In this document: positions 1 through 4,761 of the stretch, piece by piece | Numbering within the stretch: the first letter of the stretch is position 1 | Layout of the letters: the number at the start of each line of letters is the position of its first letter | NCBI GenBank assembly: GCA_003022905.1 | Contig: PXSE01000074.1 | Span: 1-6,840, forward strand | Length of the DNA: 6,840 bases | Direction: 5' to 3' | Source of the DNA: Halobacteriales archaeon QS_9_68_42 | GTDB lineage: Archaea; Halobacteriota; Halobacteria; Halobacteriales; Haloarculaceae | Translations under genes and position numbers: made by a program | Notes under the pieces: model-generated | Told to the model about the DNA's origin: nothing | Seen by the model: only the letters and a program-made list of their open reading frames with translations | Database searches by the model: none

Positions 1-380
1 TTCTCGCCGCGGTCCCGGAGGTGGATCGCCGTCTGGCCGACGACGCCCTCGACCGGGCCGTCGTCGGTGTGGACCGTCACGCCCTGCCCGCGGGTGACGG
101 TCCTGTCCGACCCGCCGATTCGCGTCAGCTTCAGGAACCCGTCGTCGTCGATGTCGCGGACCATCAGCCCGATTTCGTCGCCGTGACCGGCCAGCGCTAT
201 CGAGGGCCCGTTGTCGCGACCCTCGTGGACCGCGACGGCGTTGCCATAGTCGTCGACCCGCGTCTCGTCGGCGTACGGTTTCAGGTACTCTAGCCAGCGC
301 CGCTGTCCGCTCGTCTCGAACCCAGACGGCGTGGCGGTCGCCAGCAGGGACTCGAGGAACTCCCGGTGGTCGCCCTCCAT
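1..380 (-). CDS. M42-family metallo-aminopeptidase (glutamyl aminopeptidase / endoglucanase-like), 3' end outside window
   Basis: The reading frame starts at the ATG complementary to 378-380 and stays open to the window edge, giving about 126 N-terminal residues of a protein normally near 350. The start MEGDHREFLESLLATATPSG fits M42 peptidases, where an early 'TPSGFE' segment precedes the catalytic core. Near residue 65 lies ALAGHGDEIGLMV, the family's GHxDE(I/V)G motif carrying the first metal-binding His and the Asp that bridges the two metals. The following 'GFLKLTRIGG' and 'RGQGVTVHTDDGPVEGVVG' segments fit the start of the inserted PDZ-like/dimerisation domain of the family. Known M42 enzymes are cytoplasmic, tetrahedral dodecamers that trim N-terminal residues from peptides. 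The gene is divergent from the small membrane-protein gene at 482, with a 101-base region between them. The remaining metal ligands lie beyond the window, so activity cannot be judged. Confidence 0.88.
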   Translation of the reverse strand, partial: MEGDHREFLESLLATATPSGFETSGQRRWLEYLKPYADETRVDDYGNAVAVHEGRDNGPSIALAGHGDEIGLMVRDIDDDGFLKLTRIGGSDRTVTRGQGVTVHTDDGPVEGVVGQTAIHLRDRGE

Positions 381-449
381 ACCGGACCCGCGAGCGGCAA
401 CACAATGAACGTCCCGGCGGCCTCACCTGCCGGAACCGACCGACCATCG

Positions 450-457
450 TTTATAAA
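450..457 (+). promoter_or_regulatory. TATA box of the small membrane-protein gene
   Basis: TTTATAAA is an almost ideal archaeal TATA box in a GC-rich setting. Its centre is about 28 bases before the ATG at 482, so transcription should begin at or next to the start codon. No Shine-Dalgarno-like sequence precedes the ATG, which agrees with a leaderless transcript. Confidence 0.75.
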
Positions 458-481
458 TCCCCGAGGCGCGAAGCGTCGTGC

Positions 482-727
482 ATGGCCGAGTTCACGTTCC
501 TAGAGATTCACTTCGAAGACCCCGATTTCACCGCCAACGCGCCGTACAGTCGCGGCGAGAAGGACGTCGAGGCCGGCGAGGGGCCGCCGCCGGAGTCCGA
601 CGAGTCCCGGAAAGGGACGGCACTCGCGGCCGTCGTCGGACTGGTCTTCCTCGCAGTCGTCGCCTTCCTCGCCAAGCGGCGGTACCTCGACGGCGAGGCC
701 GATAATGAGTTCGAGTTCAACGAGTAG
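482..727 (+). CDS. Small acidic protein with one transmembrane segment, hypothetical
   Basis: An 81-residue protein of unknown function. The N-terminal 24 residues (FTFLEIHFEDPDFTANAPYS) look like a defined motif rather than linker. Residues 25-45 form an acidic, Pro/Gly-rich linker. Residues 46-64 (TALAAVVGLVFLAVVAFLA) form one membrane helix followed by KRR, and an acidic tail ends in EFEFNE. By the positive-inside rule the KRR suggests a cytoplasmic C-terminus and an outside N-terminus, without a cleavable signal. The start is fixed by the strong TATA box about 28 bases upstream. A second frame starting at 478 covers the same bases but gives an Arg-rich translation typical of a shadow. The gene stands alone between the divergent peptidase and the downstream metalloprotease-like gene. 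I recall no family name for it. Confidence 0.82.
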   Translation: MAEFTFLEIHFEDPDFTANAPYSRGEKDVEAGEGPPPESDESRKGTALAAVVGLVFLAVVAFLAKRRYLDGEADNEFEFNE

Positions 728-741
728 GCGGCCGCCCGGCG

Positions 742-756
742 CGCCCGAAGCGGGCG
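742..756 (+). terminator. GC hairpin after the small membrane-protein gene
   Basis: CGCCCG and CGGGCG form a six-base-pair stem around the loop AAG, 15 bases after the stop codon at 727. There is no T-tract behind it, and archaeal termination depends mainly on T-runs, so a terminator role is only a guess. A hairpin of this size can also arise by chance in DNA this rich in GC. Confidence 0.25.
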
Positions 757-813
757 TCCCGGCGGGTTCCGAACGGCCGAAACGTCGCGTCGCCCCGGTC
801 GCACCCGGAAGTC

Positions 814-819
814 CTATGT
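814..819 (+). promoter_or_regulatory. Weak TATA-like box before the metalloprotease-like gene
   Basis: CTATGT lies about 26 bases before the GTG at 842, the spacing expected for a leaderless haloarchaeal start. It is a poor match to the TATA consensus. Its main value is that it supports GTG 842 as the start. Confidence 0.35.
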
Positions 820-841
820 CTCGCGGTGGGGTATCACAGGT

Positions 842-1786
842 GTGAACCTCTATCGCGCCGTCCGCGCCGTCGCCGACTCGGGGGGCGACGGCCCGGTCGA
901 CTGGACTGCCGCGGGCACCGCCGCACGCGCGGGGACGGACCCGGGCGAGTTGACCCTCTCGGCGGCCGACCGGCGAGGCTACGCCGACGACATCGGCGAC
1001 GCGCGGGACGCCATCCGCTCGGTCGCCGGCCTCGAGTTCGGCCTTCCCGAGGGCGTTCAGGTCCAGAACCGCCACCACTGGATAGACGCCAACGTCGTCA
1101 CCTTCGAGCGCCTGCTGGCGCCGCTCGAGGACCGGACGGCGCTGGCGCCGTCGCTCGCCCGGTCGGCCAACACCGGGTCGATGGCCATCACGCTGGGCTT
1201 CCTGGCCAACAACGTGCTCGGCCAGTACGACCCGCTTCTGATGGGCAGCGGCGACCACGAACTGTACTTCGTGCACCCGAACATCGAGGCGGCCGCGACC
1301 AACCTGGACGTCGACCGCGACCGGTTCCGACGGTGGATAGCCTTCCACGAGGTGGCCCACGCCGCCGAGTTCGGCGCCGCGCCGTGGCTGTCGGGTCGCC
1401 TCGAGACGGCCACCGAGAACGCCGTCTCGACACTGGCGGACGGCGGCTTCGACCGGTCGGCGCTGGCCGAACTCAACCGCACAATGACGGCCGTCGAGGG
1501 GTACGCCGAACTGGTGATGGACCGGGCCTTCGACCGGGAGTACGCCGACCTCCGGGAGAAACTGGAGGAGCGCCGCTCGGACATCGGGCCGGTTTCGGCG
1601 GTCATACGACGACTCCTCGGCCTCGGCATGAAGCGCCGGCAGTACGAGCGCGGCAGGAAGTTCTTCGACGCCGTCGCCGACGCCCGCGGCGTCGAGGCCG
1701 CCGGCGCCGTCTGGGACTCGCCCGACAACCTCCCCACCGACGAGGAGCTGGACGACCCGGACCGATGGCTGGCGCGGGTCGACTGA
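842..1786 (+). CDS. DUF2342-type zinc metalloprotease-like protein (coenzyme F420 biosynthesis-associated family)
   Basis: A 314-residue protein starting with GTG. Residues 169-173 are HEVAH, in the context AFHEVAHAAEF, the HExxH zinc-binding motif of zincin metalloproteases. About 50 residues later comes AVEGYAELVMD; Glu219 or Glu223 is a candidate third zinc ligand or supporting acid. The middle region with 'NTGSMAITLGFLANNVLGQYDPLL' and 'YFVHPNI' matches my memory of the DUF2342 / 'F420 biosynthesis associated' family, shared by actinobacteria and archaea that make F420. That link comes from phylogenetic co-occurrence, and no protease activity is established to my knowledge. There is no signal peptide, so it is probably cytoplasmic. 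No F420 biosynthesis gene is visible nearby. The stop codon's last base is also the first base of the short inverted-repeat element at 1786-1891. A frame starting at 826 is an Arg/Pro-rich shadow. Confidence 0.85.
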   Translation: MNLYRAVRAVADSGGDGPVDWTAAGTAARAGTDPGELTLSAADRRGYADDIGDARDAIRSVAGLEFGLPEGVQVQNRHHWIDANVVTFERLLAPLEDRTALAPSLARSANTGSMAITLGFLANNVLGQYDPLLMGSGDHELYFVHPNIEAAATNLDVDRDRFRRWIAFHEVAHAAEFGAAPWLSGRLETATENAVSTLADGGFDRSALAELNRTMTAVEGYAELVMDRAFDREYADLREKLEERRSDIGPVSAVIRRLLGLGMKRRQYERGRKFFDAVADARGVEAAGAVWDSPDNLPTDEELDDPDRWLARVD

Positions 1787-1891
1787 CACTGCCGGGTGTA
1801 GTTCTTTCGAGATTCCGCGGCGACGCCCGGTTCGATACTGTCCAGAACCCCATCTTCCGGACGTGCTTCACGTAGTTACAGCTGGCAGTCT
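1786..1891 (+). mobile_element. MITE-like inverted-repeat element, copy A (degenerate)
   Basis: A 106-base non-coding element about 80% identical (83 of 102 core positions by hand, plus one 4-base gap) to the reverse complement of 4652-4761. Its ends are ACACTGCCGGGTGTAG and TTACAGCTGGCAGTCT, inverted repeats matching at 12 of 16 positions, whereas copy B's ends match perfectly. The best-conserved part, CCCCATCTTCCGGACG, is identical in both copies and includes the loop and one arm of an internal hairpin (about 1837-1859). The first base is the A of the preceding gene's TGA. There is no transposase, so mobility would have to come from elsewhere. It could instead be a conserved 3' RNA element. 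The 4-base length difference argues against coding. Confidence 0.75.
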
Positions 1892-1950
1892 GAGCCTCGG
1901 GGTCGTCGTATTTAGTCAAGCGATAGCCGGCCAGCCAGCCGACATCGGGT

Positions 1951-2043
1951 GGGAAATCGAAAGGGGCCGACCGCTCGCGGAGCGAGCCGACGCAAGCACG
2001 GCCGCAGGCCGCGCGCAGCGAGGCGCAGCCCGCGAGCGGGAGG
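1951..2043. repeat. GC-rich palindromic intergenic repeat
   Basis: This stretch begins with GGGAAATCGAAAGGGG and continues as low-complexity sequence built on 'gcgag', 'cgcag' and 'gccg' units. CCGCTCGCGG at 1971-1980 is exactly inverted as CCGCGAGCGG at 2030-2039, so the region can fold into a long stem with about 50 bases between the arms. Intergenic blocks of this style, with a GAAATCGAAAGGG-like left edge, are in my memory common in haloarchaeal genomes. Only one copy is visible here. It lies in the presumed leader of the zinc-ribbon gene at 2074. Confidence 0.5.
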
Positions 2044-2073
2044 GTGTCGTCGGTACGTACGTTCACGTTGCAC

Positions 2074-2370
2074 ATGGAGAGGCTACTCGTGCTTGCGGGG
2101 GCGGCGGCGCTGCTCGTGTTGATCCACGTCGCGGTCGCGGCGTACCTCTACCGGGCGACCTCGACGAAGCAGGAGGCGCCCGCCTCGGAGTACATCCCGG
2201 ACCCGGACCGCGACCGGACGGCAGGGGACACCGACGACCGGGTCGCCTGTCCCGCCTGCGGCGCGCCGAACGACCCCAGTTACCGGTTCTGCCGGCGCTG
2301 TATCTCGGATCTCTCCAGCGGCGTCGCCGCCTCGTCGGCGGCCACCGGCGGGGAACAACTCGGTAGCTGA
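2074..2370 (+). CDS. Membrane-anchored zinc-ribbon protein, hypothetical
   Basis: A 98-residue protein beginning with one hydrophobic helix (residues 4-26, LLVLAGAAALLVLIHVAVAAYLY) that would serve as an uncleaved membrane anchor. A polar, Pro/Asp-rich linker follows, then a zinc ribbon with CPAC at 59-62 and CRRC at 73-76 (spacing CxxC-x10-CxxC). The tail is Ser/Ala/Gly-rich. Small proteins of this plan occur widely in haloarchaea with unknown function; the ribbon could mediate protein contacts at the membrane. ATG 2074 is preferred because the helix begins right after it. GTG 2044 in the same frame would add ten residues and abuts the GC-rich repeat. No TATA box sits at the leaderless distance. 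The only AT-rich candidate is TATTTAG near 1909-1915, which would leave a leader of roughly 135 bases containing the repeat. It converges on the DUF35 gene with six bases between stops. Confidence 0.78.
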   Translation: MERLLVLAGAAALLVLIHVAVAAYLYRATSTKQEAPASEYIPDPDRDRTAGDTDDRVACPACGAPNDPSYRFCRRCISDLSSGVAASSAATGGEQLGS

Positions 2371-2376
2371 CCCGCC

Positions 2377-2745
2377 TCAGACGGCCTCGAACAGCGGCGC
2401 CGCGTAGCCCTCCTCGTCCTCGACGTGCCCCGAGAGGGCCACCTCGTCGCCGATGGCGAGGCCGTCGCCCGCCAGCCGACCGAGCACCCGTGCGTCGCCC
2501 ACCTCAACGATGCCGACCTGGTAGCCGCGTTTCTCGGTGCCCTCCGGCGGCACGTTGACCGTTGTCTCGGTGTAGACGACGCCCTCCGTCGAGAGTTCGA
2601 CGGTCTCCAGGTTCCGGGAGCCACAGTCGGGACAGGCGGCCTTCGGGGTGCCCTGGGTGGCCTCACAGTTCTCGCAGTGCAGGCCGAGCAGTCGGCCGTC
2701 GCGGAGTGCCGTGCTCCACTCGGCGTGGGTCAGCCCGTCGCTCAT
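2377..2745 (-). CDS. DUF35 zinc-ribbon/OB-fold protein, thiolase partner
   Basis: A 122-residue protein of the DUF35 (ChsH2-like) family. After a short N-terminal helix (WSTALRDGRLLGLHC) comes a rubredoxin-like zinc ribbon with Cys24, Cys27, Cys38 and Cys41. Residues from about 50 to 118 form an OB-fold, with GVVYTETTVNVPP, YQVGIVEV and the typical 'GDEVALSGHV' strand. In archaea such proteins bridge acetoacetyl-CoA thiolase and HMG-CoA synthase and help form the shared CoA-binding site; in bacteria relatives pair with SCP2-type thiolases or act as hydratase/aldolase partners. Its start codon overlaps the thiolase stop (ATGA, 2742-2745), indicating translational coupling and a complex with that thiolase. 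No HMG-CoA synthase gene is present here, so a catabolic or general acyl-CoA role is as likely as isoprenoid synthesis. Confidence 0.9.
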   Translation of the reverse strand: MSDGLTHAEWSTALRDGRLLGLHCENCEATQGTPKAACPDCGSRNLETVELSTEGVVYTETTVNVPPEGTEKRGYQVGIVEVGDARVLGRLAGDGLAIGDEVALSGHVEDEEGYAAPLFEAV

Positions 2746-3908
2746 CGTCGGGCCTCCATGACGCTGACGACGGTCGTAGCGGCGTCCCCGCCGAGGTTGT
2801 GCGCGACGGCGCGGTCGGCGTCCGGGAGCTGGCGTTCGCCGGCCTCGCCCCGCAACTGCTCGGTCAACTCGACGATTTGGGCGGTGCCGGTCGCGCCGAT
2901 AGGGTGGCCCTTAGCCTTCAGGCCGCCCGACGGGTTGATAGGTAGGTCGCCGTCGCGGGCGGTCCGGCCCGCCGCGGCGGCGGGACCGCCCTCGCCGTCC
3001 TCGACGAGGCCGAGCGCCTCGCTGGCGAGTATCTCGGCACCCGTGAAGCAGTCGTGGACCTCCGCGAAGTCGACGTCGTCGGCCGAGACGCCGGCCTGCT
3101 CGTAAGCCTCGCCCGCGGCGTCGCGGGCCGCCCGCGTGTCGTGCGGCGTCTCCTTGTCCGCGATGGGGACGACGTCGGTGGCGTGGCCGACGCCGGTCAC
3201 GTCCACCGGCGCGTCGTAGGAGTCGGCCAGTTCGTCGCCCACCACGACGACGGCGCTGGCGCCGTCGGAGAACGGACAGCAGTCCATCAGCCGGAACGGG
3301 TCGGCGACGACCGGGCCCTCCAGGGCCTCCTCGACGGTGGTCTCCTTGCCGAAGTGCGCCCGCGGGTTCAGCGCGCCGTGTCCGTGGTTCTTGACCGCGA
3401 CGTGGGCGAGTTGCTCCTCGGTGGTGCCGTGCTCGTGCATGTGCCGCTTCGTGAGAAGCGCGAACACGCCGGGGAACGTCAAGCCGGCCGGTTGCTCGTA
3501 CTGCCGGTGGGAGGCCGACGCGAACACGCGGGTCATTGCGGCGGTGTCCTTGCCCGTCTCGGGGGTGCAGCGCTCGACGCCGCCCACGAGGACGACATCG
3601 TGGACGCCGGCCTCGACGGCCGCGACGGCGTTCTTGAACGCGTTGGCGGAGGTGGCGCAGGCGTCCTCGAAGCGCTGGACCGGGACGCCCGCCAGCCCGA
3701 CGTGGGAGGCGACCGTCGGTCCGAGGTGGGTGTCGTTCTCGGCCTGGCCGCTCATCGCGTTGCCAAAGTACAGCGCCTCGATATCGTCCGGGCCGACCCC
3801 GGCGTCGTCCAGCGCCTCGAAGGCGGCCTCGCCGAACAGTTCCTGCAGCGGGGTGTCGTGGACGCCGAACGTCGTCATGCCGGCGCCGACGGCTGCAGCA
3901 CGTGCCAT
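2742..3908 (-). CDS. SCP2-type thiolase (acetyl-CoA C-acyltransferase family)
   Basis: A 388-residue thiolase-fold protein, the usual length for the family. The nucleophilic cysteine is Cys84 in RFEDACATSANAF. His285 lies in EVHDCFTGAE, and His335 in GGLKAKGHPIGATG, the family signature. The fourth motif reads AHNLGGDAATTVVSV instead of the C-x-G of classical degradative thiolases, which places it in the SCP2/archaeal branch. It should cleave 3-ketoacyl-CoA with CoA or run the reverse condensation in the cytoplasm; the substrate chain length cannot be read. A TATA-like box 27 bases upstream supports the ATG at 3908 and a leaderless message. It is followed by the overlapping DUF35 gene, giving a two-gene operon. 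The acyl-CoA dehydrogenase further upstream on the same strand suggests acyl-CoA breakdown. Acetoacetyl-CoA formation for mevalonate synthesis is the main alternative. Confidence 0.92.
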   Translation of the reverse strand: MARAAAVGAGMTTFGVHDTPLQELFGEAAFEALDDAGVGPDDIEALYFGNAMSGQAENDTHLGPTVASHVGLAGVPVQRFEDACATSANAFKNAVAAVEAGVHDVVLVGGVERCTPETGKDTAAMTRVFASASHRQYEQPAGLTFPGVFALLTKRHMHEHGTTEEQLAHVAVKNHGHGALNPRAHFGKETTVEEALEGPVVADPFRLMDCCPFSDGASAVVVVGDELADSYDAPVDVTGVGHATDVVPIADKETPHDTRAARDAAGEAYEQAGVSADDVDFAEVHDCFTGAEILASEALGLVEDGEGGPAAAAGRTARDGDLPINPSGGLKAKGHPIGATGTAQIVELTEQLRGEAGERQLPDADRAVAHNLGGDAATTVVSVMEARR

Positions 3909-3930
3909 GTTCGGGTGTGTGACGGGCTAG

Positions 3931-3940
3931 CGTATAATCC
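3931..3940 (-). promoter_or_regulatory. TATA box of the thiolase-DUF35 operon
   Basis: Read on the minus strand this is GGATTATACG, with the ATTATA core centred about 27 bases before the thiolase ATG at 3908. This spacing predicts a leaderless transcript. It lies in the 62-base gap after the two-TM gene, so the thiolase pair has its own promoter. Confidence 0.6.
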
Positions 3941-3970
3941 AACCGATACGGGCACGCCGACCGGGCGCGC

Positions 3971-4207
3971 CTACCGCCGGTACTCGCGGTTCGACGCGGG
4001 CGCCAGTTGCTCGATGGAGGGGAACAGAAAGCGGACGAGCGCCGCGCCGACGAGCAGGCCCGAAAGCACCGCCGCGGCGACGACGGCAGGTGAGGCGTCG
4101 CCCTGGGAGGTGATGAGCCCCGCCGACAGGCCCACGAGGAGAACGGTCACCATCTTCAGCCCGGTCATCGTCCGCTCGCGCTCCTCGTTGGAGACGGGTC
4201 CGGTCAT
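3971..4207 (-). CDS. Small two-TM membrane protein, hypothetical
   Basis: A 78-residue protein read from the ATG at 4207. The frame is open further upstream to 4378, but that extension runs antiphase through the NTF2-like gene with Arg-rich content and is rejected. A polar N-terminus (MTGPVSNEERERTMTG) is followed by two hydrophobic segments, about 17-34 (LKMVTVLLVGLSAGLITS) and 41-62 (AVVAAAVLSGLLVGAALVRFLF), joined by the short turn QGDASP. The tail ends in NREYRR. This makes a helical hairpin with both ends likely cytoplasmic. An internal ATG at residue 14 could also be the start. The gene overlaps the NTF2-like stop by four bases (ATGA), so the two are probably co-translated. I recognise no family; a small membrane anchor or subunit is possible. 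Confidence 0.72.
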   Translation of the reverse strand: MTGPVSNEERERTMTGLKMVTVLLVGLSAGLITSQGDASPAVVAAAVLSGLLVGAALVRFLFPSIEQLAPASNREYRR

Positions 4208-4602
4208 CCGCTGGTTGCTCCCTCGGTGCTGACGTGCATCCCGACGAACCGCCACGGCGTCCCGAGGTCGGCGTCGTCGCCGCGGCGCTGGAGCGCCCCG
4301 CTCCAGCGGGTGTCGTACTCGTGACGGTAGTCGCGTTCGGTGTCCGTCCAAGCCATGAAGACGTCGTCGGAGAACCACGCGTGGTCGTCAGCCGCAGAGA
4401 CGACGAGTCGCCGGGACTCGACGGTCCAGTCGTCGGTCGTTTCGGTCTGCTCGGCGAGGCCGGCGCGTACCGCCTCGTAGCCCGTCAGCCGCTCGCCGAT
4501 GCCGAACTTGACTGTCGTCGCCTCGCTTGCGAAGTACGGGTACAGCGGGTCGCCCTCTCGGAGGGCGTCGTAGTAAGCCCGCACCGTCGACGCTGCGTCC
4601 AT
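4204..4602 (-). CDS. NTF2-like / SnoaL-type protein
   Basis: A 132-residue protein with the plan of the NTF2-like superfamily (SnoaL_3/DUF4440-type). It has an opening helix, STVRAYYDALREGD, then 'PYFASEATTVKFGIGERLTGYEAVRAGLAEQ', which matches the usual 'fa.da......g...Gyeair..l' pattern. Three long strands follow: WTVESRRLVVSA, HAWFSDDVFMAW and the 'RWSGALQRR...TPWRFVGMHVS' closing sheet. Members are single-domain cone-shaped proteins acting as small-molecule enzymes, ligand binders or assembly subunits, so the specific job is unknown. GGGAG about four bases before the ATG at 4602 is a reasonable ribosome binding site. It overlaps the two-TM gene by four bases. The intact inverted-repeat element ends about 50 bases upstream, between this gene and the acyl-CoA dehydrogenase. 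A nine-base-pair hairpin sits inside the gene at 4286-4308. Confidence 0.82.
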   Translation of the reverse strand: MDAASTVRAYYDALREGDPLYPYFASEATTVKFGIGERLTGYEAVRAGLAEQTETTDDWTVESRRLVVSAADDHAWFSDDVFMAWTDTERDYRHEYDTRWSGALQRRGDDADLGTPWRFVGMHVSTEGATSG

Positions 4603-4651
4603 GCGCTCCCTTCGAGACGGGGGGACTTACCGCTGCTGGAAGGTGCCGGTC

Positions 4652-4761
4652 ATACTGCCGGCTGTAACTACGTGAGTCAGTTCCGTCCGGAAGATGGGGT
4701 TCCGGACGGTATCCAACCCGATACCACCGAGGAATCTTGAAGCGATTACAGCCGGCAGTAT
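4652..4761 (-). mobile_element. MITE-like inverted-repeat element, copy B (intact ends)
   Basis: A 110-base non-coding element bounded by perfect 16-base terminal inverted repeats: ATACTGCCGGCTGTAA at 4652-4667 and its exact complement at 4746-4761. Inside, GTCCGGAA and TTCCGGAC (4689-4711 with loop) form a perfect eight-base-pair stem around a seven-base loop, GATGGGG on the plus strand. Copy A at 1786-1891 is the same sequence in opposite window orientation. Relative to the gene upstream the orientation is identical: in both, the element's first base is the A of the TGA stop, here that of the acyl-CoA dehydrogenase. There is no clear target-site duplication and no transposase. It fits a non-autonomous element or a repeated 3'-end RNA structure. 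Confidence 0.78.

Noticed and set aside
500..1789. Long minus-strand open frame of 429 codons opposite the small membrane protein and the metalloprotease-like gene
   Set aside because: It is an antisense shadow in GC-rich DNA: no family motifs, Arg/Val/Gly-rich translation, and it runs straight across two plus-strand genes with recognisable features and promoters.
1783..1894. Possible target-site duplication CTGA flanking copy A
   Set aside because: CTGA occurs on both sides of the copy A core, but the left copy belongs to the stop codon and overlaps the terminal repeat, and copy B does not show the same duplication.
1602..2075. Minus-strand open frame spanning element copy A and the GC-rich repeat
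   Set aside because: It crosses a gene end and two repeats, ends in Arg-rich low-complexity sequence, and the element part differs from copy B by a 4-base indel that breaks the frame, so it is not a conserved protein.
3054..4232. Plus-strand open frame of 392 codons opposite the thiolase
   Set aside because: It mirrors the thiolase gene, which has all catalytic motifs and a promoter. The plus-strand translation has no motif and the Val/Gly/Arg-rich bias of a shadow.
4286..4308. Nine-base-arm hairpin (CGCTGGAGC / GCTCCAGCG) inside the NTF2-like gene
   Set aside because: Roughly one such hairpin is expected by chance in a GC-rich window of this size. It lies in an ordinary beta-strand region with no insertion, so no function is claimed.
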